From the NCBI GenBank assembly GCA_003952965.2, contig CM025849.1, forward strand, positions 28,458,408 to 28,522,407: DNA of 64,000 nucleotides, in the 5' to 3' direction. Numbering within the stretch: position 1 is the stretch's first letter; each line of letters opens with the position of its first letter. This stretch comes from Morella rubra (lineage: Eukaryota; Streptophyta; Magnoliopsida; Fagales; Myricaceae). Position numbers and translations under genes: made by a program. The notes under the pieces were generated by a model. It had not been told where the DNA came from, searched no databases, and worked only from the letters and a program-made list of their open reading frames with translations. Positions 21,302 through 33,965 of the stretch are shown here, one piece after another.

Positions 21302-24300
21302 TCTAACACCCCTCCCTTGTTTATTCTACTTGTTTAATATAGTTTTATGTATAAGTTATAATAGTGTGCTCATGTGAAATATTTTTCCTTGCATTTGCTT
21401 TGACTAGGGATTGACAGGGCAGGTGCTTGAGTGCTCGAGATAATAAGTGCACTGTCAGGGCAGGTGTTTGAGTGATCGAGTCCTGGGGGTAACTGAGTTT
21501 TTGAGGCCGAGGTACTTGAGTTTTGAGGTCGGGGCATTGAGTTGAAATTCCCGGGGTCTTAAGGATCAAGAGGGGGAGACCTGCTTGAGGTCACCGAATA
21601 GAAAATCCCGGGGTTATAGGATTGAATGCCCGGAGTCACCGAGTAGGATATGCCAGGGTCACCAAGTATTCCAGTCCCGGGGTGTAGTGAGTGCCTGGGA
21701 AAAATCTTCCCGGAGGTCAATGGGGGGTATGGGAGCTGCATTTTTGAGATGACTGAGAGCAGTATGCCCGGGAGTTTTGAAACCCGAGCACTCTCAGGAG
21801 TTTTGAGACCTGGACCCGGATATTTTAGATTATGATGGGGTAGCTGAGAACGAATGCCCAGGGCATCTGATGTTCATGCCCGGGTATTTGAGAGCTGCTG
21901 CCCGGGGCTTATACGGGATGACAAAGCCCTGTATGCCTGAGTTTCCTTTTCCTGTTATCTTTTTCTACATGTCTTAACCGTGTGGTGTGCATTAAATAGA
22001 CTCTTACCATATCTTACCAAATCACTTCGATGGAGCTTTGTCATTGGCGCATTATTTAATGTTCTGCTTGTTAAGAGATACGTGAGATATGGGGAGCTTA
22101 GGTGGCTGCTTATGTATGGGTACGACTTGATTTACTAGGATTGCCTAGACCTCTAGCTTAGGGTGTGTAGAGTGGCCAGGGGGAATTCACCAGTGAGTTA
22201 GTTTTTTATATTGTCAGCAAAGATTTACTCGGCTAAAACTGATAACGACATTAGGAGAGAACTTCAGTTGAGAACCTTTAGTTGACTTAGAGAGAAAGAG
22301 AGGAGAAAGTGACGTGAAACATCTAGTGACCAAAGAGATTGACCGAAGGATAAGAGGAGGAAAAGACCAAAGAACAGGGACGGAAATTACGAGGAAGTGG
22401 AGAAAAGTGAGGTATTTCGGCCTGTATTTTTCTTCCCCTCAACTTTTGTCTTTTCTTTTCCTAACATGGTGTCTTGCTATTTTTAGGTGTTTTACTCTTT
22501 CAAGACGCAGTACACCAACGAGCTGAGGTAAGGGTGTAGAGTTTGTCTTAAATAAGGGTATTGAAAATGTTCGGATTGTGCCTAAAACATGTGACTTCAG
22601 ATGGGAAAAGACAAACGACCCATTCTGACCACTGTGTTAAATTTAAACCAAACAAAATATGTGAAGGGCTTATAAGGAAAGGGGCCAAAAGACTTTGGGG
22701 ACCACCTGGGGTCAGATCCTTTAAGGGATATGCCAAGAGAAAGATTTGTTATTCTTTCTTTATGCTAAGGAAGATTTTTATACCAAGAAGATGTTTTTGC
22801 ATGCCGAGAAAGATTTCTTTTACACTGGGAAGATTTTTGGTTTATAGGCCCGGGAAGTGCTCTTTTTATTCTATTTTATGCTCGGGGAACTAACAAAATG
22901 CCTGGGGATATGTTAACAAAAATGCCTGGGGCAAATGTTTTCGAGAAGTTTTAACAAAACACATGCCATATGCCCGGGAAGGTTTTAAATCCCCAGGGAA
23001 AATGTTTTCTTTATACTAGGAAGATTTTTTTTTTTTTTTTTGGCCAGGAAGATTTTTTTTTCTTTTGAAAATAGTAAATTTAACAAGAGCCAAGGGCTCT
23101 AAAATCTTTGAAACTCTTCTTGAAAAGTTGGTCCTTAGTGGGTTTAGAATAGAAAAGAAAAAGCTGTATAAGTTGTTAGACTTGCTTATTTGAGGATGTG
23201 GTGTTTAGATCGTTGCAGCCATGATGACTTAGGTGTTGATTGACTACATGAACATCACTTAAAATAGAAACATCAGGCCTTTTTATTGAGGAAGAGACCC
23301 GACCACTTATGGATTTAGTATGCTGCATTTTTTTATGTGCTATATGAAATCCATTAATCATGTGATTTGCTTTCTTATCATATGCCTTATGACATTCATG
23401 GATCGTCTTTGATTACATCTTGATTGATGTGATTTTTCTATGAAGCATATGAGACATGTTACACCTTCATGTCATGAATCATGTCATGGGTATGGGGAAT
23501 CTAATAACGAAATGACAGAACTGAAATCCATGCCCAGAGGTGGTTCGATGACAGGGTGACGGTACCAATCACAACAGTGGGATAGTGCAAGCCACCACTG
23601 AAAGGAGTGGTTGGTATCCTGGCGTGAAATAATATACGCTTGACAGGGTCCTGGTGCCGGGGCACAGGACAGTCTCAAAGGAGAGGAGGGACGCACAACC
23701 CAAACTCTGGGGGTTAAACAGAGAGACTGAAAGGACACCTCTGATAACCAGAAAAGAAAGAAAAAAGAAAGAAAGAAAGAAAGAAAAGAAAGGAAAGAAA
23801 GAAAGAAAAGAAAGTAAGAAAGAAAGTGAAATGACTGGAAACAGATGCATCATTCTTGCATTACATCGATCATACGTTGTTATCTGTTTATGATTATCAA
23901 TGCTTAATTCTTATTGTCTACTTGCTACGATAATTGTTTATAACATGTTTCCTTTTTCCCTTCCTTACTGAGTCAATAAGACTCACCCTGTTATTTGTTT
24001 ACATTTTCTTGTATGTACTGCTATGGCTGTGGACCCTGAACGTATCAGATGTTAATCTTTATGAGCGAGGAGCTTTTGGATGTTGACCCATACATTTTAG
24101 TGATGACAATCTGGACGTATGTCACTAACTCATTTTAAGTTTTCGTGGGGTACGAGCCCCAATGGTACCTTAAGGAGCCTCCGACCGTCCTAGTTCCCTT
24201 AGTTGAGGATTTTCGAGTTAGTTGAGTTTGACCCGATGCTTTGTTTGACATCCCTCCTCCACCGGCGCCGCCGGTAGAGGGTATCGGGACAATAAAATTA

Positions 24301-24819
24301 TTGACCTAACCTCCGACACTGAGTCGAGGGTTGATTAGATATCAGTTGTAGTCGTTTTGTTTTTGGGGGTAGCTCTTGTACATTTAGTTGCAGTCTGTTG
24401 TTTAGGATGGAAAGCTGTAGACAACTTCCACTTTTGTAATTACGTTTTCTTACGGTTGTATCCTCATGAAGGATTTTGTTCTTTGAAAATGTACTAGTGG
24501 AAAAATTTTGTATTTATATTTTTGAGATTTTCTATTATTCTGTTTCTTCCTTAAGCCACAAGCTACCCTTAACTTTCATTTCTTTACCAGAATATTTTTT
24601 TTTAAAATATTTTCTACGTTCACCCACTTAATTTTAGCCCTAAAACTATTATTTTTCCTTCCTTATATACTTATCTCTTTTCAATAAAACGTTTCCGCTA
24701 AGTTTTTTTAAAGCCAGTTATCAGGTCTTTACAGGATTAAGCGTGCAGTAATCCCTGCCTGTGTGCATTCTATTACCATAGGAGAGCCTAGGGGGTAAGT
24801 ACTAGCATGGGGCGTGACA
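21302..24819 (+). mobile_element. ~3.5-kb solo LTR, Ty3/gypsy (Tekay/Del-like)
   Basis: A perfect 5-bp target duplication 'caggc' flanks it (21297-21301 and 24820-24824). The ends are tCTAACACCCC-like and GGGGCGTGACA, near-inverse copies of the chromovirus LTR terminus (the initial TG has become TC). Near 23965 it has the landmark 'ttactgagtcaataagactcacc'. The 3518-bp length is consistent with the long LTRs of Tekay/Del chromoviruses. No gag-pol is present, so it is a solo LTR. It contains many scattered 'gcccggg'-type words at 21540-21910 and 22850-22985. The subfamily is inferred. Confidence 0.8.
23750..23830. repeat. (GAAA)n simple repeat
   Basis: This is a purine tract of GAAA/GAAAA units within the gypsy LTR. 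Its open frames of Lys/Glu or Phe/Leu/Ser runs are artefacts. Confidence 0.9.
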
Positions 24820-24839
24820 CAGGCCCAGCCAGCGTTATT

Positions 24840-24905
24840 TTTTTTAAAAAATTAACAGAGGGTGAAACAAAGCAGTTTCACCCTCTGCTTTTTTTTAAAA
24901 AAAAA
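24840..24905. repeat. Strong hairpin beside the gypsy LTR
   Basis: The arms 'cagagggtgaaac' (about 24857-24869) and 'gtttcaccctctg' (about 24876-24888) are perfect inverse copies around a 6-base loop. They are extended by flanking T-run/A-run pairing. It lies just outside the 3' target duplication of the 21302-24819 LTR. Confidence 0.75.
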
Positions 24906-24910
24906 CCAGG

Positions 24911-25134
24911 GTGAAAAAGTTTAATTCCGCCCCCCTTAATTTTCCCCCCAGCCCTCTCTCACTCTGCTCCCCACCTCCTGATGCCCGATACCAGCCTCTC
25001 ACCTCCTGCCGGCCGATGCCAGCCTCCCCCTCTCACTCTGCCTTTCCTCCTTCGGACCTCCACAGAACGCTTGCTCTTAGTCTCTCTCTCTCTGTCTCTC
25101 CGTCCTGGTCCCTCTCTCCTCCTCCACAGACCAT

Positions 25135-25175
<41 letters not shown>

Positions 25176-26969
25176 GCCTCCAAGTACTCTCTCTCAAGTC
25201 TCAACTTAAGTCTCTCTCTAATTATGTTTTGATTAAACAGATTGTTCAAGGACAATTGGCAGCTTTTCTAAGGATGGCAAGCGCTTCCAGATCCATATCT
25301 GTCTTCTTATTTGTTGGAGCCTCTATGTCCCCCATCGCTAGCTTTTCTATTCATCACCAATCTTGACTCTTGAGTCACTAATATCTATAGGATCCTAGGA
25401 ATATGTGTTGGCTTCCAATTCTTGTTGATAGCTAGATTTCCGCATTCACAACTTTGCATCTCTTTTTCTGTTACAAATCACTCCGCATTCACAGCTTTTC
25501 TGTTACAAATCACTCAGCGTATACTCCTAGCAATTAAGATTTAGATTTCCTCCGTAACAATGCGGGTTTGATTTTATTCTAAAGACTAATTAAGGTCTAC
25601 CTTAAATGTGCTAGCCAACCTAAATGTTATAGGATTTGTTCATTTGCCCCATTTCGGTCTACCTTAAAATTGTATGAAGGTCTTAAATTTTAAGCATAAC
25701 TCCACATTTTACGCTTCTATTTCAATTAAATATTTAAGTTCTTGACTTACTTATTAAAGACATGACATTGTAGAAAAAAAAATTAAAAACTATTCTATTT
25801 TGTTTTTGGCAACGAGAAGAAAATTCAATATACTCGAACTTTGTGCATTGGATTGGATAGACTTGACCCAACTAAAAAATAAATTGACTGGACAGAGAGA
25901 CAGTAAATCTCATACACTTCAACATGGGCCACATGCCAATTATCATTTAAGTGAAGGAATTTTTTGTACTATTTCTTTCCACATTTTATAATTTTTATTT
26001 CATTTTTTTCTATTGATCTAAAATAACAATATTGATAAATTTCTTTTATTGGTTATTTGATTTTTTTGCATAGGGTAATTAACCAATTGAAATGATGTAT
26101 AAGAAAATTGGTTGGTTAATTATGTTTCATCAAGCTGTCTGCCAGTCTGCCCCCACTTGCCAGCTCTCGTTCCAATGGTGTAGCATTATTCAGTAAACCC
26201 TGTTTCTACGTTTTCTCTCTTAACTTTGCAAAGTATCAATTAGCGGACGGGGTCCACCGCCTAGAATTGTCATCGCAGTAAAGCCACGGTCGTGCAGGTC
26301 CCCTGACAGATAGCTACCGACAAAATGCGTAAAACTTTTACTGGACTGGACGAGATATCAGTGTACGTACTTCGAACTGGGCTAAAAGACAGTGTATAGC
26401 CTTTATCTGAGCCAGTCGGTTGCAACTAGAGAAGAAGCTGAAAGTGAGAGTCAGTTGGAGGCTGTTGAAGTGTGCTTGAGCAAATTGGTTAACCAGAGTT
26501 TTTAATACTAGCTACATGTTTTGGAAACTACATATAAAAAGAAAAAAAACAATGACATGTTTTTGCAAACAAAAAATTATATATAAATTTTGAGAATGTT
26601 GTAAGAATAGAAGGGGATTTTAGAATTTTATTGGATTTTAAAATAAAATAGTGAAAAAATAGATTTTTCTAAAAATTAGTAAAAAATGAAGAGAGATTAT
26701 TTGAGTGAATTTATGTATTATAATAGAAAGAGAAAATTTTTAAATAATTATATTTGAAAACTCATTTTGACGGACCATCCTAAAATTTCCACCATGTCCC
26801 AAAAGTCAGGCTTCTTTTTGGTTTTTTCCACAAGAAAAACAATTCTTCCAAGAAAGAAAAGTAGAAGCGAAAGCTGAAGACAAGGAAGACTATGCTAATC
26901 ACAGAGTCAAGCTAATATTGAACTTTGAAGCTTAATTATGCAAGTAAAATAATAATTTCATATAAATTT
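24911..26969. other. Low-complexity and intergenic stretch, no gene supported
   Basis: Bases 24950-25215 are CT-rich, with a (CT)n run at about 25137-25173. The 151-codon frame across it (24911-25366) is Ser/Leu/Pro low complexity with no recognisable domain. Bases 25370-26580 show nothing I recognise. Bases 26590-26770 ('gagtgaatttatgtatta..' and AT-rich partners) resemble the MITE at 37926-38134 and are probably a decayed copy. Confidence 0.5.
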
Positions 26970-28290
26970 TTTTTTCTTTTCCCAATTGACTGGAGATTCC
27001 AATTAATTACCTTCTTTTTAGAGTTGAGAAATTTGATGTGAATGAAACTTGAACCTCAAATCTATTGATTTGATTTTGCACAAATAAAATATCATTTTTA
27101 GTTGGAGCCTTGACCAACATAGAGTGGTGAAGTTTTTTTTTTTAATAAATTTAAAAAATGCCTATTCTTCCATGGTGAAAAAAAGAAGACTTAACTTAAT
27201 TTAAGAGAGCTAATTTATATTCTGCTTTATTAGTTGAGAATTTTCTCTGCCAATTATATATGATGTTCATTTAGATGTAAAATTAATTTGGACAATAAAA
27301 AATAAAACAAACAATTAGTATAATAAATTGCCCTTTTATTACGTCTAATCATATGTATAATACCAAAAACTGTTTCTAATACAACTTCCAAAAAATATGA
27401 TCCACTATCACTTGCTAGATGTGGGAAATCTGGATAGGAAAAAATAAATAAATAAAAAGATAAATACACTTTTATATACACAAAGAGCTGCTTTGACAGT
27501 GAAAAATGAACGGTTTAGACCCAAACAACACTTAGAGAGAAATAAATAAGTGCTTTTTGAGAGTACTCTAATATATTTCGGTGTGCCATGTTTGAACTTG
27601 TGCGAATGAGTTTGAACTGTTATTCAAACCAAATTGAACTGATTCAAATCCAGATAAGGAGCACATAAAAATAACCATTAATTTAATATTTTAGATTGCA
27701 TCTTTATATTGCATGTTTTCTTATGATGTTAAAATGATGCAATATTTTTCAACTGTTTTTGTCCAAGTGTTGAGCTTGTTCTCGTGTTTTGCATTATGTT
27801 TTGGCCAACAGTGTTTTTCAAATCAAAACAGGTTTGAAACTCATGTCCCTCGTTCTAACAAGTTTGAAGTAGTTCGAACCGTACCAAGCAGAAAATCTCT
27901 CCCTTCTTAACATCTTATAACGTTGTATGTTTTTGTTATAAATATAATTTTAATTGTGTTGAATTTTACAGAAAAGAGGAGCAGAAGAAATCGTTGGAAT
28001 CATGATGCGCATTTGACTAGCACCAACACTAGATTGTCTACTTTAGAAGCCTATTAAATTTATTGCACAATGAATTTTTTTTTTTTTCATCTAATGAATC
28101 TTGGGCTTCGGTGTGGGGCTTAGAAAGAATAATGCAGTCGCTTCTGCCTTCTTGCGAAGTCAACAAAGCGCGCTTCGGCTAATCAATGGTCCGATCTAAA
28201 AGATGGTGTCAGAATCCATCTTCGGGTGACTAGGCCTCTAAGTTTCGTACTTAGGGAATTGGGTCACTAGTGTGGATATTATTTAAAAAT
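26970..28290. repeat. TNL upstream flank, copy 3 of 3 (leads to TNL-C)
   Basis: This matches the flank at 19915-21085 and 1-2180. It lacks both the SIRE LTR and the P450-carrying MULE. The site equivalent to the MULE insertion is intact at 28282-28290. It continues into the TNL-C 5' region. Confidence 0.8.
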
Positions 28291-28509
28291 ATTAGAATTG
28301 TTTAAAAAAGAACATTGTCCGGCTACTAGTCAGTACCATTATTCGCACGGAATACCGCGTAGATTGATAACTTTTCATTTGCACCCACCAAGATGTTTCC
28401 TCACGCGACTGTTTCGCTTGAATGTGACACTAGCCTCCTGCCTCTTAGTTCTTCAGATTCTCTTAAGACTCTGTATTGGCATTGACTTAAACAAGCTCGC
28501 AGGGCACCA

Positions 28510-31500
28510 ATGGCGTCCATGATCAATAATCCGATTGCCTCGCCATCTTTTTCTTCTTCTTCTTCAACATCTCGATGCATCCATGAAGTTTTCCTTAATT
28601 TCTATGGCAAAGACATCCGCAAAACTTTTACAGCTCATCTATATACTGCTTTGAAAGAAAAAGACATTCTCGCCTTTAGGGATGACGAAGAACTCGAGCG
28701 AGGAGAAGATATTTCTACAGAGCTCTTGAAAGCAATACAAGAATCTAAGTCTACTGTTGTGTTATCTCAAGAAATTACGCATCCTCTAGATGGTGCTTGA
28801 TTGAACTTGCAAAAATCGTCAAAGTGCAAGAAGGGAATTGGGTTGACAGTTTATCCTGTCTTCTACCATGTTGATCCCTCAGAGGTACAAAATCAAATAG
28901 GATCATTTGTAGAAACTTTTGCTAAGCATTAAAGAGACCCCAGAGTTGACACGGAGATGATGAAAGCATGGAGAGCTGCTTTGACAGAAGTGGATAATAT
29001 CTCTAGATGGGATTTACAAGATAGGGCACAAACATACATTTTGCCCTTTGAATTTCAATGATTTCGAAGAGAAGAAGATCCATTGGCATTAATGTCTGAT
29101 AGGGAAATAAAAAATCAAGTTCTAGCTAGGTAGGCCAAGATTATTTAGGGCGCAACTAAAAGAGTGATTAACTTTTGTAGGAAATGAGAGGCATTATTTA
29201 CCAAAAAAAAAAAAAAGAGCCGGAGCACTTCCACTACTCCACCCTACCGGCTCTAAAGGGGTGTCTTACATAATGGGAAGATTCCCCACATGGCAAACCA
29301 CTGGCGAGCTCGGGTCTGTCGATCTTCGGGTCCCAATTTAAGTTTTTTAATTGTTAAATATATTATCCTTTTTTTAGTTAAAGTATATTATGTTAATTTT
29401 TTCGTACATATATAAAAATTTAGATATTTTATTCAATATTTAACATATATTATGGATTGAACCTATCGTTGCTGAGAACTTAGAGAGGATCCAAGAAAAA
29501 TCATATATGATGAGTTTTTGAAATTATATTTGTTTTTCTTGTCGAAAGTTTTAGACTAATTCTTGAGCTTTAATTAAGATCGATTCAAGTTTTTCGCATA
29601 TTTGGGACTGGATTTTGAACAAAACAAAAGCCTAGGCAAATGTACTCTCAAAGTTATTTAATTTAAAAAAGCTACTGAAAAAAAAAGTTACTGATCTGAT
29701 TACTATATATATCCTGTTTGACTAAAGGGTTTAATTCAATTTTGTTAAGAAGACATAATTTCTTAAAACCTTCTTATCAAGTCAAGGAGAGAGTGTAGTT
29801 TTTGCATTTTAAGGAAATTGGTAATTAAACGTTTTAGAGAAGAGATGTAAAATTTTGAAAATGCTACACATGAAGAAAGGAAATTGGTTAGAGTTTCCCT
29901 GTCTCTTCTAAATGAAGCTGTACATTGATTAAATTGTTTCATTTTTCTTGTAGATATGAAGCAATTGTTGTAAGAGAAATCATTGGAAGGATATTTTGTG
30001 AATTGAATCGTAGATTTGTCAATATTTATCATAACTTTGTTGGAATAGACTCTCGTGTGGAGGAAATGATGAACTTACTTAATATGGGCTCGATGATGTT
30101 TACTTCATGGAGTTTATGGGATGGGTGGTGTTGGTAAGACAACTTTGGCAGAAGTGTTTGTGAAAGAGTTTCCTATCAGTTCGAAGCTAGTTTTTTATTG
30201 CTTCTATTAGAGAAAGAAGTACTTCTATTACAAGCAACTTCTTTCTAATGAAGTACAAATCATGGGGGAGATGAAACAAACATATATGGGATGATCGTGA
30301 GGACTCCGTGTAATAAGGAACAGACTACGTAGTATAAAGGTTTTCATTGTCCTTGATGATGTGGATAAAGATGAACAATTAGAGGCATTGGCCGGAGCCA
30401 TGATTGGTTTGGTCCAAGGAGTAGAATCATTATCACAAGCAAAGATACTCAATTATTGGAAAGATATGTGGATGTTTGTATAAGGTTGAGGAGCTAAATG
30501 ATGATGATGCTTTGCAACTCTTTAGTTTGTCAGCCTTTAAGGAACTCCATCCAAAAAATGGCTATGTGAATTTGTCTAAAGATTTTGTGTATTATGCTCA
30601 AGGCTTACCTTTAGCTCTTAAGGTTTTAGGGTCCTCCTTGTTCTGTAGAAGCATAGTTGCATGGGAAGGCTTCTGGAATCAACTTCAAATAATTCCAAAT
30701 AGAAAAATTTTGGATGTACTTCAAATAGGTTTTGATGGATTGGAAGATTTGCAAAAGAAATTATTTTTGGATATTGCATGCTTCTTCAAAAGAAACAACC
30801 TAGATGCCATATTTGTTATACTATAAAGTTTTGGTTTCTTTCCAGACATCAATATTGAAGTTCTCGTGGAGAAATCACTCATAACCATATCATCTGAGAG
30901 GTCGATCAAGATGCATGATTTGCTAAAAAATGGGCCAAGAAATTGTGCGCCGTGAGTCCCTGAAGAGCCTGGCCGACGTAGTAGGTTGTGGTGTTATGAA
31001 GATATCATTCGAGTTAAAGGATAATTCTATAAGTAGATGAGTACTACAGAATGCAGAGCAATATATTTTTATCCTAACTCTTCTAATTAAGTATTTGTCA
31101 AATACTTCCACTGCACCAACTAATCTATTGTTTTTGGTTACTAGGGAACTGATGCAGTTGAAGGTATAGTCCTAAAGTTACCTGTTCAAGTAGAGGAACG
31201 ATTGAGTGTTAAAGCATTCTCATAGATGAACAAGAATTGAGAACTTTCAAGACAAATTAAGCAATATTGTTGAATGGGATGGAGATGATTTAGAATCCAT
31301 GCCAACAAAAGAGTTGCGCCTTATGCAATGGTTTGAGTTTCCATTTAAATCTCTGCCTATGAGTTTCAAGCCAGACAATCTTGTTGAACTCCAAATGTGT
31401 GGCAGCAACATCGAACAACTGTGGAAGGGAAGAAAGGTAAGATTTTCACCTATATGAATGTACACTATCTCTCATCTTTTTTTTTTGGGTTATTTTTTAT

Positions 31501-33118
31501 GTTAATTTGCCTATTAGTGATTATGCATTTATTCGATGAAACCAGAGTTTGGGCAGCTTGAAAACTTGGACTTGAGTTTTTCACCAACTTGATGGAAACA
31601 CCAGACTTTTCCAAAGCCCCAAAGTTGGAGAAGATATACTTGAAAGGTTTGTAAAAGTTTGTCTAAGGTCCACCCATCAATTGCAGTTCTCAAACGGCTT
31701 AAGCTATTGAATCTTAGTTCTTGCAAACGTCTTAAAAGACTTCCAGACAAGATCAATTTAGAGTCTCTTGAAGATCTTAATCTTTCTAGCTGTTCAAGAC
31801 TTGAGACATTTCCAGATGTCGAAAATATGACATCTTTGCGATTACTTTATTTGGATGGCACGGCCATAAAAGAGTTACCATCATCATTTGTGAATCTATC
31901 TGGCCTTTGCACATTGTCTGTTCGAGGACTGCATAAACCTATCAATTCTTCCAAGTGATATCTGTGGCTTGTCAACTCTTAGACTTACTGGAACTATCAG
32001 GTTGCGATAGAATTGATGAATTTCCAGACTTGAGTAGAATGGAATGTCTGGAGGAGCTTTAGAGCAAATAAACCGGCATAACACAATTCCCATCCCCAAT
32101 CTACGTCCAAAGAACTTGGAGATCTTAAGTTTTGATGGATGCAAAAGCTCAGACCCCACCTGTTTTTCATTGGTAGGGTACGTCAGTGGTCCGGAGGAGG
32201 GGGAAGGGCTATTTTCCCTTCATATTGAAGACAGGCCAATAAAACTTCTACACTTGGAAGTGGGAAGGGGACTGTCCCCTGAGGTGAGTATTAATTCTCT
32301 CGTTCTCTCTCTCTCGCTGTTTGAAATGAACAAAAGATTAATTCTTCTTCTTCTTCTTCTAATTGTTATCGTGGACAACTTTTGGTTCCAAGGTGATGTA
32401 TGGCTCTTCGTTGACATATGGAATGCCAGAGTGGTTCAATTCTGAGGGAAGTCATAAGCTTGGCTCCGAGTTTAGGACACCTTCGAATGTGGATGGCAGT
32501 AGGAAGTGGCTTGGATATGCCCTATTTGTCGTCTACCAAGTACTTGACTGCTCAACCTCCGAAACAGACATTGAAGTAATTGATGACTACGAGTATAATT
32601 TCTCCCGTTTAAAGTTCGATTTTCGACAAATTCGAGATTATGGAAGACAAAAATGTGTTCTATATGTTCGTACTTCTCGAATCTCTCCTCATGGGCCACT
32701 GGGATTTTGGGTTTATATGCCAGCTCAATGGTTTTCTGAACACTCATCTCCTTGCGTATGGATCAAAGGAAAAACATACTTCTCTGATTTGGATTACAGT
32801 ATGTACTACTTTGATCTGTGTGATTTAGAGAATATCTAACGGGAGAAAGAGTCAAGGGGCCGTCTAGTATATGAAAATAATATTTCAGAGTTGTTAGTAG
32901 CATTGCTCCTCCTGGTTGGAACACGAATTCTCATCACCATTTCCCTTATTATTTGAAGAAGGTTAAGTGATGTCATGCAACCTCTCTCCTTAATTGACCT
33001 CGTTACTACAAGCATATCATTTCAATGGCTAAAGCGTCATTTTAGACTAAATGCGTGTTGATTCTGACCTGCTGTTAATTTAACTCTTCTGCTGTAGCTT
33101 AACTCTTGTGAGGATTGA
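28510..33118 (+). pseudogene. TNL-C: TIR-NBS-LRR-C-JID resistance gene, degenerate
   Basis: This is a paralogue of TNL-A with the same exon plan. The TIR exon is 28510-29024 (FLNFYGKDIRKTFTAHLY, ERGEDISTELLKAIQES, then frameshifted [12 protein letters not shown]). NB-ARC is 29954-31028 (GMGGVGKTTLAE, VFIVLDDVD, YAQGLPLALKVLG, KLFLDIACFFK). LRR exons are 31145-31436 and 31546-32283. C-JID runs from about 32371 to 32961 (LTYGMPEWFNS, GFWVYMPAQWFSEH). The micro-exon is 33098-33118 (LNSCED-stop). Damage includes an in-frame TAA after FAKH in the TIR, loss of the intron-1 donor (GGTAAC in TNL-A, GGGCAC here), and loss of the NB-ARC exon donor (ctGTAAGT to ctATAAGT). There are frameshifts around the P-loop and in the LRR, and the C-JID acceptor is lost as in TNL-A. 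It cannot yield a full receptor as written. Confidence 0.9.
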
Positions 33119-33375
33119 GGATATTGGAATTGGTTTGGAAGGAGGATCAAGTTGATGGCAGTAAAGGAAAGCAAGGAAAGCGTTAATTGTCATTGCAGGT
33201 TATGAAAAATTATCCTTTCCCCCACTCGTTCTTCACATATGCATAGAATCTGAAGCATATGGTATGAATGTATCCATTTTCTACTTTATGTGGTATTGTT
33301 TTTTCATTTTATTACATCATCAATTGCTTTTGTGTCATCTAATATATAATGTCTTCTTTTTTTTTTTTTTTTTTA

Positions 33376-33965
33376 GGCTTAATTAGTCCACTCTTGAGGT
33401 ATTGCCCACTCTCAAACTGGTTCCCTAGGTAAATTTCGTCTTAAACAGGTTATTGTGGAATTCTGTGTCTTAATGTGGTTATTTCATTAACCTGAGTGAC
33501 CTTGTAAATGGAAAAAATCCAATGTGACTAACGGAGACACTTGATAATCAATTTTCAATAACCATGTGTCCCCATTAATTGTCAAATCACTCAGTGTGCC
33601 ACGTATGACCGATCTCCATTAATTTAATTCATCTCAAATTCTTTACACTAGGTTAGACCAACCCATTATCAGAGAGAATGTTTTCTAGTCAAGCATAGAT
33701 AATTTGAGGTGGAATTGAAATTAACGGGGATAAGTGATGCAAATTGGGTGATTTAGAAATGAAGGGAGACGCATGGTTATTAACAACCGGTAAACATGTG
33801 TTCCCATTAATCACATTGGATTTTGTACATTTATGGAGTGACTCGAGTTGACTAATGACCACCTCAAGACACAAAAAATCCATAGGACCAGTTTAAGACG
33901 AAACTTACCCTAATGGATCAATTTAGGATTAGGCAGTACTCAAAGGCCAGTGGACTAATTAAGCC
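33376..33965. mobile_element. Non-autonomous TIR element (MULE-like) downstream of TNL-C
   Basis: This is the paralogous copy of 8862-9482, with the same 'ggcttaattagtccact' terminus and its inverse at the right end. It sits at the equivalent position, so the insertion predates the TNL-A/TNL-C duplication. The arms have diverged by small indels, and no coding sequence remains. Confidence 0.75.

Noticed and set aside
21013-21377. Open frames with long Cys-Val runs
   Set aside because: They are translations of the (TG)n microsatellite and poly-C/poly-A tracts.
23569-23893. Open frames rich in Lys/Glu or Phe/Leu/Ser
   Set aside because: They arise from the (GAAA)n tract inside a solo LTR.
24911-25366. 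151-codon open frame as a possible protein gene
   Set aside because: It spans CT-rich low-complexity DNA, yields Ser/Leu/Pro repeats, and has no domain, splice signal or conservation.
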